Shown: positions 9,416-22,700, numbered from the stretch's first letter. The stretch: DNA of 64,000 nt from Lachnospiraceae bacterium UBA7054 (GCA_002492725.1 DLAF01000069.1:44909-108908); one strand, 5' to 3'. The notes: generated by a model from the sequence alone, not told the origin. Program-made: numbers and translations.

Positions 9416-9470
9416 CGCATAAAAAACACTACATTTACTTGAAATACTTATTACTTCTAATACACACTCA

Positions 9471-9872
9471 TCATTTCTTCACTGTCTCAATCCTCGCCAC
9501 TGCCCTCTTTAAGGACATTTCGGCGCGGCGCAAATCCGTTCCCGGCGCATGTTCTCTGATTCGTTCCTCTGCGCGGGCTTTTGCGTCCTCTGCACGGTGG
9601 ACGTCGATCTCTCCGGGCCACTCGATAATTTCGGCCAGCACCGTGACCTGATCCGGCAATACCTCCGTAAATCCTGCATGGAGAGCGGCTTCCTTCACTT
9701 CGTCTCCCTTTGTGATCGTGAGGATCCCGGGTGCAACGATCATCGTCATCGGAATATGCTCTTTGTAGATGCCGACCTCACCCTCGACCGTATTGAACTC
9801 CACCATGGACACCTCGTCCTCATAAAAGACTCTGTCCGGTGTAATGATCTTTAACTTAAAGTTTTCAGCCAT
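9471..9872 (-). CDS. atpC: ATP synthase epsilon subunit
   Basis: 133 aa, the usual length. It belongs to the central stalk of F1 and inhibits ATP hydrolysis through its C-terminal helices. The N-terminal beta sandwich is evident (KIITPDRVFYEDEVSMVEF, TVEGEVGIYKEHIP) and the C-terminal helical hairpin contains AEERIREHAPGTDLRRAEMSL. Last gene of the ATPase operon, 36 bases after atpD. Confidence 0.97.
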   Translation of the reverse strand: MAENFKLKIITPDRVFYEDEVSMVEFNTVEGEVGIYKEHIPMTMIVAPGILTITKGDEVKEAALHAGFTEVLPDQVTVLAEIIEWPGEIDVHRAEDAKARAEERIREHAPGTDLRRAEMSLKRAVARIETVKK

Positions 9873-9908
9873 ATACTACCTGCTTTCTTTAACCGCCTAT
9901 ATGGTCTC

Positions 9909-11327
<1,419 letters not shown>

Positions 11328-11343
11328 TCACTCGTTTTTCATT

Positions 11344-12207
11344 TTAGCTGATCGCATTCGCACCAGCGATAATCTCTGTTAATTCCTGCGTAATAGATCC
11401 CTGACGCGCTCTGTTGTACATCAGTGATAAGTGATCTATCATTTCCTCAGCATTACTTGTTGCGGAATCCATCGCCTGCATTCTGGCGCCATTCTCACTC
11501 GCAACCGCCTCCACCAGGCCGCCGTAGATCAGGCTGGTGATATATTTCGGGATGATCATGTCAAGTGCCTCGTCATCCTTTGGCTCAAAGTTCATCATCG
11601 CTTTACTGCCCGTCTCCTGCGTGCCCTCTTCCGGCTTAGCCGGTTCCACGGGAAGAAGCTTTAAGAGTGTCGGCACATGCACCACCGTATTCTTAAAACC
11701 GGTGTAAGCAAGATAAATCTCTCCTATCTCCCCCGCCGCAAACGCATCAAGCAATCTCTTGCTCAGCGCCATCGCATCCACATAGGAAGGCTCCTCGATA
11801 ATGTCGGAATCCTCCTCCACGATCTCATAGCCGTAGCGCTTCAGGGCATCCCTGCCCTTCTTGCCGATGGCGTAGATCTTCAGATCCTCCTTCTTAAGGC
11901 TCCCCTTTGTGATCAGCTTCACCACATTGGAATTGTAACCGCCTGCAAGGCCTCTGTTGGAGGTGATCACGATCACCGCTTTTTTCTGAGACTCCCCTGC
12001 CTTCAGGTAAGGATGGTTCAAACCGCCGGTCTTTGCGAGCATGGATGTCACCGTCTCGTACATACAATTAAAATATGCCTTCGACTGCTCCGCGCGCTGT
12101 TTCGCTCTCTGCAGTTTCACGGTAGAAACGAGCTTCATCGCTTTGGTAATCTGCTGGGTACTCTGAATACTGCCTTTACGCCTTTTTATGTCCCTCATTG
12201 AGGCCAT
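11344..12207 (-). CDS. atpG: ATP synthase gamma subunit
   Basis: 287 aa, the rotating shaft of F1. The conserved N-terminal coiled coil (MRDIKRRKGSIQSTQQITKAMKLVS) and C-terminal helix (RMQAMDSATSNAEEMI) are both present. AGGAGG lies just upstream of the ATG. It is placed between atpA and atpD as in nearly all F-ATPase operons. Confidence 0.98.
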   Translation of the reverse strand: MASMRDIKRRKGSIQSTQQITKAMKLVSTVKLQRAKQRAEQSKAYFNCMYETVTSMLAKTGGLNHPYLKAGESQKKAVIVITSNRGLAGGYNSNVVKLITKGSLKKEDLKIYAIGKKGRDALKRYGYEIVEEDSDIIEEPSYVDAMALSKRLLDAFAAGEIGEIYLAYTGFKNTVVHVPTLLKLLPVEPAKPEEGTQETGSKAMMNFEPKDDEALDMIIPKYITSLIYGGLVEAVASENGARMQAMDSATSNAEEMIDHLSLMYNRARQGSITQELTEIIAGANAIS

Positions 12208-12230
12208 AGCGTCACCCTCCTAACCGCACT

Positions 12231-13739
<1,509 letters not shown>

Positions 13740-13764
13740 TCATTCGCACCTTTCTTTTTATTTT

Positions 13765-14310
13765 TTATACCTGTACTTTTAACAGATCCTTTTGCAGCTC
13801 ACTTAACTTTGTGCTGATGCTGCTGTCTACCACTCTGTCGCCGATTCGGATGACCATGCCCCCGATCAGGGAAGCATCTACATTGTAATGAATCTCCATG
13901 GACCGGTATTTCGTGGTATCGAGAAGCTTTTTCTCGATTGCCTTATGCTGGTCACTTTTCAGCGGAACGGCCGTCGTTACCGTAGCGATGCCGATTCCCT
14001 TATATTCCTTTACTTTCGCGACAAAGTAGTTCAGAATCCCGTCGATCTCTCTGTAGCGGTCCTTCGTGATAATGATAGTGAGAAAGCCGAGCAGCTCCTC
14101 CGATATCCTTCCCGCAAACACGTTCTTTGCAACCTCGACCTTTTCCTCTTTCAAAATCTTCGGATGGTTCATCAGGCTGCTAAAATCCGCGTTCTGCGCA
14201 AGAACGATTTGAAGCTGTTCAATTTCTTCCAACAGGACGTCTACCTTACCGGTCTCAACCGCCAGATCGAACAACGCGTCACCGTATGTCTTTGAAATCA
14301 GCTTAGCCAT
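13765..14310 (-). CDS. atpH: ATP synthase delta subunit
   Basis: 181 aa, the peripheral-stalk cap joining b to the top of F1. The N-terminal six-helix region (MAKLISKTYGDALFDLAVE) and the C-terminal segment with GGMVIRIGDRVVDSSI are typical. Its start overlaps the end of atpF by 13 bases, so translation is likely coupled; AGGTGAG precedes the ATG. Confidence 0.97.
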   Translation of the reverse strand: MAKLISKTYGDALFDLAVETGKVDVLLEEIEQLQIVLAQNADFSSLMNHPKILKEEKVEVAKNVFAGRISEELLGFLTIIITKDRYREIDGILNYFVAKVKEYKGIGIATVTTAVPLKSDQHKAIEKKLLDTTKYRSMEIHYNVDASLIGGMVIRIGDRVVDSSISTKLSELQKDLLKVQV

Positions 14311-14858
14311 GTGCTCTCACCTATTTCCTTAAGCGTCTCTTCCACCAGACTGTCCTGTACAGTCGTGTCAATCGCCGCGTTCACAACCTTGGCGGCCATC
14401 ATGGACGCGAGCACTACCATCTCGCGCTTCACTTCATCGGCTGCCTTCTTCTTTTCAAGCTCGGCCTCAACACGCGCTCTCTCCAGAATCCCGGCTGCCT
14501 CATCCTTCGCGTCGGCAATGATCTTGCTCTCGTTAGCCAGAGCCTTTTTGCGTGCCTCCGCAAGGATCGTCTCCGCCTCCTTGTCCACGTCTTTTAACTT
14601 ATTCTCGTATTCTTCTTTCAACGCTCTGGCATTTTCCATGTCAGATGCCGCCGTTTCCAGCTCGTTCTTAATGCGCTCCTGCCGCTTTTCCATCATATCC
14701 CGCACAGGGTTGAACAGAAAATGGGAGGCGATCAGAAAAAGCGAAAATACGGCTATGATCATCAGCACGGAATCCGCGATGAGCTGTAAGTCGAGGTCAA
14801 AAAGCCTCGGCGCCATCTCGGCGGACGCCATCACTAAATTCGCAACTGTCGCACTCAA
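14298..14858 (-). CDS. atpF: ATP synthase b subunit (TTG start)
   Basis: 186 aa peripheral-stalk subunit with one membrane helix near residues 30-48 and a long charged coiled coil (about 55-160). The start codon is TTG at 14858, supported by AGGAGG eight bases upstream; the first in-frame ATG is nine codons later with no good site. Located between atpE and atpH as expected. Confidence 0.95.
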   Translation of the reverse strand: MSATVANLVMASAEMAPRLFDLDLQLIADSVLMIIAVFSLFLIASHFLFNPVRDMMEKRQERIKNELETAASDMENARALKEEYENKLKDVDKEAETILAEARKKALANESKIIADAKDEAAGILERARVEAELEKKKAADEVKREMVVLASMMAAKVVNAAIDTTVQDSLVEETLKEIGESTWLS

Positions 14859-14953
14859 GCGTTAATCCTCCTTTCGTTGAAATGTCCTTAACGGGTCTGC
14901 ACACTTTCTGCGCCGGCCGTAAGAACACTCATATTGTGCTTTCCGTACCGCAA

Positions 14954-15966
<1,013 letters not shown>

Positions 15967-16021
15967 TCTTTCACCTCCTTCTCACAAAATTTTATATCAT
16001 AATGTGACTGCGGTTTCGCCG

Positions 16022-16429
16022 TCACACAATACTACCGTCAGAATTTTCGCGCCGCTTTGCAAGAAGTTTATGAATCAGTGGATTTAAATAGGCTGAAACC
16101 TTCATGCCCATGTAGCCCGCAAACGTAAAAATCGGGTTTGCCACCTTTGTGCCGATGAGTACGGCGAGCACCACTGCCAAAGTTAAGTAGCGGATGATAT
16201 TCTGTATGCTCAGGCTTTTTACGGCTTCCTTCTCCGGCAAATCCAGTCCTCTGTTTAAGGACCACCACATATGCACGGCTCCCGCCAATGCCAGGGCTAC
16301 GCCAATCATAAGCCCCAGACTGTATGTAATCTCTCTGGAAAAAAACAGAAGCACAATCTCAAAAATAACGCCGTAAGCCAGTATCCCGAGGCAGAGTTCC
16401 AAAAGGGTCGGATCAATCTTTTTTTTCAT
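16022..16429 (-). CDS. atpI: ATP synthase subunit I-like protein
   Basis: 135 aa, four predicted membrane helices, starting MKKKIDPTLLELCLG. Position (after atpZ, before atpB) and topology match the AtpI/UncI group, which helps assemble the c ring. Sequence conservation in this family is low, so the name rests mainly on context. I chose the ATG inside the last codons of atpZ; the two genes overlap by 17 bases, and GGAGAG lies upstream. Confidence 0.82.
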   Translation of the reverse strand: MKKKIDPTLLELCLGILAYGVIFEIVLLFFSREITYSLGLMIGVALALAGAVHMWWSLNRGLDLPEKEAVKSLSIQNIIRYLTLAVVLAVLIGTKVANPIFTFAGYMGMKVSAYLNPLIHKLLAKRRENSDGSIV

Positions 16430-16694
16430 CGTCCATCTTCTCTCCGTGCGCGCCCTGCGTACTGCGCCGCCGCGTCTGTGCCGGCGCCCGGTAGATCCTC
16501 CTCGCAAAGCGGAAAACGTTGGTGAATCCCGCCAGCGCACCCACAAAAAAAAGCGCCACCATCCAGACGGAAGTTCCAAGCCGCCTGTCCAGATACATTC
16601 CCACAAAGGAACACAGAAAAATGGGAACCAGCATATTGATACCAAACTGTGTGATCATTGTGAGCGCCTGCCAGACAGTTTTATTGTACTTCAA
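16413..16694 (-). CDS. atpZ: AtpZ/AtpI family protein (TTG start)
   Basis: 93 aa with two membrane helices (about 12-32 and 42-62). The pattern GINMLVPIFLCSFVGMYLDRRLG followed by a second helix is that of the ATPase_gene1/AtpZ family, first gene of many F-ATPase operons, linked to Mg2+/Ca2+ handling or assembly. The start is TTG at 16694; GGAAGGCGG lies a few bases upstream. First gene after the operon promoter. Confidence 0.82.
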   Translation of the reverse strand: MKYNKTVWQALTMITQFGINMLVPIFLCSFVGMYLDRRLGTSVWMVALFFVGALAGFTNVFRFARRIYRAPAQTRRRSTQGAHGEKMDDEKKD

Positions 16695-16741
16695 AGCGAC
16701 CGCCTTCCCAATCCAAAATCCCTTGTAAGCCTAACAATAGA

Positions 16742-16770
16742 AGTATACCTTTTTTTGGTACTTTTGTCCA
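16742..16770 (-). promoter_or_regulatory. Promoter of the F-ATPase operon
   Basis: Minus-strand TGGACA, 17-base spacer, TATACT, about 50 bases before the atpZ start. Confidence 0.72.
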
Positions 16771-16807
16771 GACCCAGTTCCGTATTGCGCAAATTTTTGT
16801 GTAAACA

Positions 16808-16836
16808 TTGACATTTATCCCCCGGCGGTGTACCGT
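16808..16836 (+). promoter_or_regulatory. Possible promoter of the DUF402 gene
   Basis: Perfect TTGACA with a 17-base spacer but a weak -10 (TACCGT). The better GATAAT a few bases further is too far away. Divergent from the atp operon promoter. Confidence 0.4.
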
Positions 16837-16879
16837 GATAATAACAAAGCAAGCGCACCGATGCGAAGGGGGACAAAAC

Positions 16880-17356
16880 ATGGCAGATCCGATTCTTTAC
16901 CGCAAGAGACTGATTCCGGAAGAATGCGTCCTGTTGAAAGATGACAGGCTTCTATACCGCGACGAGAAAATCATCGTGACCGCCTGGAATACCCTGAAAC
17001 CCCGCAAGGACTTACATCACGGGCGCTCCTGCTACTATCTGCAGGAGGGCATAAAAGTGAGCCGTTTCTTTGATGAAAACGGCTCTCCTTTATATTGGTA
17101 CTGCGATATAGTAGATTACGATTATGATGCCCAAACGGATACCTATATCATAACCGACCTTTTGGCAGACGTCATCATCTACCCCGACGGTTTCGTAAAA
17201 GTCGTGGATATCGACGAGCTGGTTACCGCAAAGGAAGGCGGGCTGCTGACTGACGCCATGCTGGGGCAGGCGCTCCTGACTCTCAACCGCCTGTTGCAGA
17301 TCATTTATGACGGCGGATTTGAAAAGCTGCAGGAGCCGTTGGAGTTATATCATTGA
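16880..17356 (+). CDS. DUF402 domain protein
   Basis: 158 aa soluble protein. The pattern SCYYLQEGIKVSRFFDENG, LYWYCDIVDYDYDAQTD and DLLADVIIYPDGFVKVVDIDEL is characteristic of DUF402, a beta-barrel family that includes bacterial nucleoside tri/diphosphate phosphatases with a Trp/Tyr-rich pocket. The ATG at 16880 has AAGGGGG upstream; longer starts lie before that site. It stands alone between the atp operon and a convergent wall hydrolase gene, so context gives no help. Exact substrate unknown. Confidence 0.8.
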   Translation: MADPILYRKRLIPEECVLLKDDRLLYRDEKIIVTAWNTLKPRKDLHHGRSCYYLQEGIKVSRFFDENGSPLYWYCDIVDYDYDAQTDTYIITDLLADVIIYPDGFVKVVDIDELVTAKEGGLLTDAMLGQALLTLNRLLQIIYDGGFEKLQEPLELYH

Positions 17357-17381
17357 GCCGTGCCGATTCGCAGCGCAATGC

Positions 17382-18581
17382 TTAATAGAAAATATGTCCC
17401 CCAATTCGATATTTCGGCGTGATGCCGTCTACGGGCGTGCGGAAATAAACGCAGTTTCCGACATTGGTGGTGCCGCCCATGACTTCGTCGGCCGCCTGAT
17501 AGCAGGCCGCCGTGGCCCTGCCCTCCCCGAGGGCGAGCGCCAGTCTGCCGCTGGCCACGGGAGAAAACTGTCCCGACTGATAAATCACTCCGGTCACAGT
17601 GTCCGGATAAACCGAACTCAACACGCGGTTGATCACCACGGAACCGACTGCCACCTGGCCGCTGTAAGGCTCTGCACCCGCCTCACAGTAAATCAGGTTC
17701 GCGAGCAGATAGCGATCCCCTTCCCCAAAACTCACCTCGGAGATGTCGCGCCAGCTTGACTGCGCCGCCAGCTCCGCCATGCGGATCTCCTCTGCCAGCT
17801 TGGCACGCAGCGCCGAGAGGTTTTCTTCCTGCTCCTTGATCTGCTGCTCATAGGCAAGAGCTGCTGCCTCCGCCTCGGAAATCTGATCCGCCGTTGCATG
17901 TAAGGAGCTGGACGTCTGGCTGACAAGACCCGACACGCGGCCCTGCTCCGCCACCACCTGTACCCGATAGTCGGAAAGCTCCTCATGGTTCTTTTCCTGC
18001 TCTTCCTTGGCAAGCGTAAGTTCTTCCTGCTTCTGCTCCATGGCAGCCTGTGCTGCCTTATACTCATCAAGGACCTTTTTCTGATAAGCCGAGAGCTGTT
18101 CAATATATTCATTTTTATTCAGAAAATCCGACAGGCTTCCCGAAGAAAAAAACAATTCCAGATAGAGGTTGCTGCTGCGTTCGTAGGCAAACTGGATCTG
18201 CCGCTTCATGGTGGCGTACTGTGCATCTTTCAAGGCGATGGCTTCTGCAAGCTCCTCCTCCACCTGCGCGATTCTCCCCTCCAGATCCTGAATTTCCTCT
18301 TCCTTTTGCGCAATCTGGGCCTCCAGCTCATTCAGGTTGTTGCTCACCTGTGTAAGCTCCGTATTGAGCGTGTTAAGAGCGCCCTGCAGGGAATCATGCT
18401 GCTCATTCAAGCCCTTCAGGTTTTCCTCCGTCTGGTCAAGCTGTTCCTCAGTCTCTTTTTTTCGCCGTTCTTCCTCTTCAATCTGCTGCCTTGTCTCCTC
18501 CGTGGCCTGCACGGAAAGCGGCATCATGCTACAGAGAAAAAGAAGTGCAAGGCAGGCAGCCGTTTTCCCTTTTATTCCCAT
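17382..18581 (-). CDS. Secreted cell-wall hydrolase: coiled coil plus SleB-like hydrolase domain
   Basis: 399 aa with a signal peptide (cleavage after SVQA near residue 26), a long Glu/Gln-rich coiled coil (about 30-265, PcsB/EnvC-like, with the conserved FAYERSSNLYLELFFSSGSLSDFLN segment) and a C-terminal hydrolase_2/SleB-type domain beginning LLANLIYCEAGAEPYSGQVAVGSV. The Glu in YCEAGAE is the probable catalytic acid of this lytic transglycosylase-like fold; C-terminal GNCVYFRTP and GGHIFY also fit. ATG at 18581 has GGAG six bases upstream. In this type of protein the coiled coil is usually the regulatory arm controlled at the membrane. Confidence 0.88.
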   Translation of the reverse strand: MGIKGKTAACLALLFLCSMMPLSVQATEETRQQIEEEERRKKETEEQLDQTEENLKGLNEQHDSLQGALNTLNTELTQVSNNLNELEAQIAQKEEEIQDLEGRIAQVEEELAEAIALKDAQYATMKRQIQFAYERSSNLYLELFFSSGSLSDFLNKNEYIEQLSAYQKKVLDEYKAAQAAMEQKQEELTLAKEEQEKNHEELSDYRVQVVAEQGRVSGLVSQTSSSLHATADQISEAEAAALAYEQQIKEQEENLSALRAKLAEEIRMAELAAQSSWRDISEVSFGEGDRYLLANLIYCEAGAEPYSGQVAVGSVVINRVLSSVYPDTVTGVIYQSGQFSPVASGRLALALGEGRATAACYQAADEVMGGTTNVGNCVYFRTPVDGITPKYRIGGHIFY

Positions 18582-18597
18582 GTTCCTCTCCAATTTT

Positions 18598-19026
18598 TTA
18601 AGTTTCGAGCATGTCTATCCTTCTTCGGTGTTTCTCTTCCCCGGAAAAAGGCGTGTCCAAAAAAATGTCCACGATATTGAGCGCTACCCGCTCCCCGATG
18701 ATTGCCGCGCCCATGGCAAGCACGTTCGCGTCGTTATGCTCTCTGGTCAGCCGCGCGGAAACGGGATCCCCGCAGAGCGCACAGCGGATTCCCTTCACCT
18801 TGTTGGCTTTGATGGAGATGCCGATGCCCGTAGTACAGATGACAATACCTCTGTCGCATTCTCCCGAGGCCACCGCCTTCGCCACCGCCTCCCCAAAGAT
18901 CGGGTAATCACAGGAGCTCTTGTCCGCGCAGCCAAAATCCTTGTACGCAAGACCCCTCTCTTTCAAATGCTCCATTACCTTTTGCCGCATTTCAAACCCG
19001 CCATGATCACTTCCTATTGCTATCAT
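18598..19026 (-). CDS. rpiB: Ribose-5-phosphate isomerase B / RpiB-LacAB family
   Basis: 142 aa, full length for the family. Interconverts ribose 5-phosphate and ribulose 5-phosphate in the pentose phosphate pathway. Family motifs: SDHGGFEMRQ at the N terminus, the CTTGIGISIKANKVKGIRCAL loop with the catalytic Cys/Thr-Gly-Ile-Gly, and SARLTREHNDANVLAMGA. AAGGAGG precedes the ATG. Seventeen bases upstream of the hydrolase gene, downstream of sua5. Confidence 0.94.
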   Translation of the reverse strand: MIAIGSDHGGFEMRQKVMEHLKERGLAYKDFGCADKSSCDYPIFGEAVAKAVASGECDRGIVICTTGIGISIKANKVKGIRCALCGDPVSARLTREHNDANVLAMGAAIIGERVALNIVDIFLDTPFSGEEKHRRRIDMLET

Positions 19027-19049
19027 TTTGATTCCCTCCTTTTATATGA

Positions 19050-20096
19050 TCACACATCAACAATATGATACCCCGCCGCCTTCATTAACCGATTCATCAC
19101 CGCCGCGCCTACGCCTTCCTCGTCAAAGCACTCGGACAGGATCAATTCCACGCCCTCGTCATCGCACTCTCTGAGGATTCGGTAAAGCCGCTCCGCCGCC
19201 GCCTTCGCGCTGCCTCTTTCGCCCACGCTGAAATGCACGTCAGCCTGATAGTGTTCAAGCGTCTCATCGGTTGCAATGACGCCGGTTTTTTTCTTTTCAG
19301 CCCGTCCTTGCCGAAGCGCTTCATTCATATATGCCGTTACTGCCCGCATGTCGCCTCTGACAACGATAAGTTCACCTTTCGGCGCGTAATGCCGATATTT
19401 CATGCCGGGCGCTTTCGGAGCCTGTCCGCTGTCCGCGCGCAGGAGCGTCTCATCCACCCTGATCTCACCCAGTGCTACGGAAAGCATTTCCTGCGTGACA
19501 AAACCGGGACGCAGGATCATAGGCGGTTCCACAGTCAGATCCACAATGGTGGATTCCAATCCCAAAGTAGCTTGTCCGCCGTCCAGGATCATATCGATCC
19601 TGCCCTCCATATCCTCCGCCACATAAGCGGCTGTTGTCGGGCTGGGCCTGCCGGAACGGTTGGCGCTGGGCGCCGCCACATAACCACCCGCCGCCTCAAT
19701 AAAATCAAGAGCCACATCATGAACCGGCATCCGCACTGCCACCGTATCAAGACCTCCCGTCGTCTCATACGGAACCCGCGCCGATTTTTTAAGGATCATG
19801 GTAAGAGGCCCCGGCCAAAAGAGAGAAGCCAGTCTTTTTGCCGTCGCAGGCACTTCTTCTACAATATAAGGCAGCGCCTCCATATTTGCAATGTGTATGA
19901 TCAGCGGATTGTCGGAAGGCCGCCCCTTCGCCTCGTAGATTTTTTTTGCGGAAGCGGGATTTAAGGCATCCCCGCCAAGTCCGTAAACGGTCTCCGTGGG
20001 GAAGGCCGTAAGCCCTCCCGCCTTTATGATTTCTCCCGCCTCCCGCAGTGCGGCCGCTCTGTTTTCTTCCGTTATTGTGATCACCTTTGTAACCAT
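19050..20096 (-). CDS. sua5: L-threonylcarbamoyladenylate synthase (Sua5/YwlC type)
   Basis: 348 aa, two-domain Sua5 form. Makes threonylcarbamoyl-AMP for the universal t6A modification of ANN-decoding tRNAs. The N-terminal YrdC-like domain has TAFPTETVYGLGGDA, KGRPSDNPLIIHI and APSANRSGRPSPT; the C-terminal Sua5 domain begins after PGMKYRHYAPKGELIVV. Gene order amidase-sua5-rpiB on one strand suggests a common transcript. Confidence 0.95.
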   Translation of the reverse strand: MVTKVITITEENRAAALREAGEIIKAGGLTAFPTETVYGLGGDALNPASAKKIYEAKGRPSDNPLIIHIANMEALPYIVEEVPATAKRLASLFWPGPLTMILKKSARVPYETTGGLDTVAVRMPVHDVALDFIEAAGGYVAAPSANRSGRPSPTTAAYVAEDMEGRIDMILDGGQATLGLESTIVDLTVEPPMILRPGFVTQEMLSVALGEIRVDETLLRADSGQAPKAPGMKYRHYAPKGELIVVRGDMRAVTAYMNEALRQGRAEKKKTGVIATDETLEHYQADVHFSVGERGSAKAAAERLYRILRECDDEGVELILSECFDEEGVGAAVMNRLMKAAGYHIVDV

Positions 20097-20158
20097 ACCA
20101 TAACACCTTTTATTTGATAGAACAACTTAAAAACTGCCCGAAAAGCTGACTGCACGGC

Positions 20159-20911
20159 TCAATTCGCAGCGTTTAAATATTCCAGCACCGCCAGATGAAC
20201 CGCCCACGCCGTCCTCTCCTGATAGTGCGCCTGTGAGAGTTTCTGCGCCTCCTCATAGTTTGACAAAAACCCACACTCTACGATTACAATGGGCGTAGAG
20301 GTCTTTTTCAGGAGATAGTAACTGTCGTTCGCCTTGGCCTGCCTGGCGTTATCAGGATCTATTTCCCTTGCCAGTGCCCGCTGGATCCGCTCAGCCAATT
20401 CCTTGCTCTCCTCACTCCCGGCAAAGTAAAAGACCTGAGCGCCATGCACGTACTCCTCGTGGTAGCTGTTCTGGTGGATGCTCACCGTAAGCGCAGGCTT
20501 TCTCTCTTCGATGAGGGCCACCCTGTTTTTCATATCCTGTACTTTTTTATTGGAAATATTCTCATCGTAAAGCCCGGCGTCCGTCTCTCTGGTCAGCACC
20601 ACATCCACATCCGCCGCCTTAAGAAACTGCGCAAGCTTTTTGGCAATCTGCAGATTGATATCCTTTTCCAGACTGCCGTCCACACCCACCTTGCCGGGAT
20701 CTGCCCCGCCGTGCCCCGCATCGATCACCACGCAGGGCCGTTCCTTTTCCTTATGCGTCAAAACTCTGCCGGAGGAGACCAGCCTCGCTCCGCTGTGCAG
20801 GATAGATCCCACTGCCGCAATCATCATGAAAAGCAGCAAAATCCTGACAATTTTGTCATATTTCCCCGAATCCGTTCTCTCCATATTCTCCATTCCAGAG
20901 CATTCATGCAC
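20159..20911 (-). CDS. N-acetylmuramoyl-L-alanine amidase (Amidase_3), membrane anchored
   Basis: Up to 250 aa. A short cytoplasmic tail, one hydrophobic helix (about 22-40) and a zinc amidase domain that cuts the bond between MurNAc and the peptide stem. Zinc and catalytic residues visible: VIDAGHGGADPG (His), SLEKDINL (Glu), VSIHQNSY (His), IVIVECGFLSN (catalytic Glu). The spore-cortex amidase CwlD has the same layout. The start is uncertain: GTG at 20911, or ATG at 20893 or 20884; GGAG sits close before the last. Confidence 0.92.
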   Translation of the reverse strand: MHECSGMENMERTDSGKYDKIVRILLLFMMIAAVGSILHSGARLVSSGRVLTHKEKERPCVVIDAGHGGADPGKVGVDGSLEKDINLQIAKKLAQFLKAADVDVVLTRETDAGLYDENISNKKVQDMKNRVALIEERKPALTVSIHQNSYHEEYVHGAQVFYFAGSEESKELAERIQRALAREIDPDNARQAKANDSYYLLKKTSTPIVIVECGFLSNYEEAQKLSQAHYQERTAWAVHLAVLEYLNAAN

Positions 20912-20993
20912 TGTTCTCAGTGTATTTATATGAAGAAAAGGTTCAGAAAATGTCCCAAAAAACCTTCGCCCAAACCCCTGCCGCAGGATTGAT

Positions 20994-22700
20994 TCATGAA
21001 TTCATGTATTCCGCAATCACGTCCCAGACATCCGGCGTCTCAAATCCCAGCCGCCAGGCCGCGACGCCGCCAATCTCGTACTTTTCCATAATATTGAGTT
21101 TCACGCGAATGGAGTCCGCGTCTTCCAGCCAAACCTGACAGAAGCCATCCCCGGATTGAAATTCTCCGTAATTTTGACAGGTTGTCTCATCCCAGCGAAT
21201 CGCAATGTTATGATTTGTCACATATTCCTGTGCCATCTCCATGCCCACCGCCTGACTCTCCACGCCGGTTCCCTTCGTCTCCCACAACCTCGTATAAAAG
21301 GGAAGCGCATTGATGACCTTCTTTGCGGGAACCTCCGCCACCGTGTTCTCGATCCCTTTTTCCACGAAATTGATGGATGCCACGCTCCCCGCTTCTTTAC
21401 TGCCGTTATAATGCTCGTCGTACCCCATAATAATCACATAATCCGCCACCACGCCCTGTTCGGCTCTGTCGTAATGATCGGTGTGATCCATAGGCACGTA
21501 ATTATCCACGGAAAGCACGATGCCGTATTTCCTGCAGGGAACGGAAAGTTCCCTGATAAACTGGATAAAGGGTTCTCCCGCATCCAGACTGATATTTTCA
21601 AAATCGATGTTGATGCCGTCCAAGCCATACTCCTGCGCGGTTGCGATCAAATTGCGAATCAGCGCCCATCTGCTCGACGTTTTGGAAAGCAGCTCGTACA
21701 TATCCACATCCACGCTCTCCACATTGCCTATAAGCGCCCAGACCTCAAGCCCCATCGCGTGTGCCCGTTCTACATAGGAGGCCGAAGCATAACTGGAAAA
21801 CTCCCCCTCGTTTCCCGTAAGCGTAAACCAGGTAGGCGAGATTACGTTAAGCTCCTTTGTCTGTGCAACAGCGCTCTCAAGCGTATCGTTTCCCTCTACG
21901 CCGCCGATCACATGCCAGCCCAGATTGATCTTGTGATCACGGGTATTTGACTCATAGACAGGATCCTGATAATCCGTCGGCAGCTGCGTTTCTTCCGTAG
22001 ACTTGTCCCCAAGTCGTTTATTTTCCACATAGCCAATGATGGAATCCCGCGTTTTCACCTTCGTCCAGGTTTCCATTTCCTCCAGTACGATAACGGTATC
22101 TCCTTCAGAAACATCCGTGAGGATATCGCTCTTGATGCCGCCCTGATAGCGTACCTGCGTATCCTTTAAGATGGGCGCGGTCTGCCGCTGCCCTTCTTCC
22201 GTATAGACCTGCATGCGATTCGGCTCGGTAAAAAGCTCATAAGTAAAATTGGCATAGCCTTTTACAAAATCCGCCGCGATATAGAGCACGCCGTCTTCAT
22301 AGCGGGAGATCACATAATCCCACGCTGCACCGGATTCCTCAAAATCCGCGCCGTAATTCGACAGCTCCGCATAGCCGATCCGGGTGGTCAAAAAACCTTC
22401 CGGCAAGGCGTAGACCATGATTCCCTGTGCCTTATCCTCATAAAATCTGTCGTTAAAATATTTATGCACCGTAGCGATGTCAAAATAGCACCTGTTATCA
22501 AATATTTTCGCATGCTCTTCAACCCGCTCATCCTGCAGGATAATGGGGACGTCATTCTCCCCCATGGTACCGAAATATTCCGCAAGATCAGCCCTCTCTT
22601 TCGAATAAGAATATTTTTCCAACAGCATCGCGCCAGAACCTGCCGCCCCAATGATAAGGATCAGGACGATCGCAACGATCACCGGAATCACTTTTTTCAT
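20994..22700 (-). CDS. GH18 family glycosyl hydrolase with SH3-like domain, membrane anchored
   Basis: 568 aa with a single N-terminal hydrophobic helix (about 3-25). The middle (about 60-250) has stalk-like beta text and an SH3b-like segment (VSEGDTVIVLEEMETWTKVKT); the C-terminal half is a GH18 barrel with the catalytic signature DGINIDFEN near residue 360 and a YDEHYNGS segment. GH18 proteins with SH3/LysM parts in Firmicutes (YaaH-like) act on peptidoglycan-related sugars. ATG at 22700 has AAAGGAG upstream; the longer open frame would read through that site. It follows its own promoter. Confidence 0.9.
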   Translation of the reverse strand: MKKVIPVIVAIVLILIIGAAGSGAMLLEKYSYSKERADLAEYFGTMGENDVPIILQDERVEEHAKIFDNRCYFDIATVHKYFNDRFYEDKAQGIMVYALPEGFLTTRIGYAELSNYGADFEESGAAWDYVISRYEDGVLYIAADFVKGYANFTYELFTEPNRMQVYTEEGQRQTAPILKDTQVRYQGGIKSDILTDVSEGDTVIVLEEMETWTKVKTRDSIIGYVENKRLGDKSTEETQLPTDYQDPVYESNTRDHKINLGWHVIGGVEGNDTLESAVAQTKELNVISPTWFTLTGNEGEFSSYASASYVERAHAMGLEVWALIGNVESVDVDMYELLSKTSSRWALIRNLIATAQEYGLDGINIDFENISLDAGEPFIQFIRELSVPCRKYGIVLSVDNYVPMDHTDHYDRAEQGVVADYVIIMGYDEHYNGSKEAGSVASINFVEKGIENTVAEVPAKKVINALPFYTRLWETKGTGVESQAVGMEMAQEYVTNHNIAIRWDETTCQNYGEFQSGDGFCQVWLEDADSIRVKLNIMEKYEIGGVAAWRLGFETPDVWDVIAEYMNS

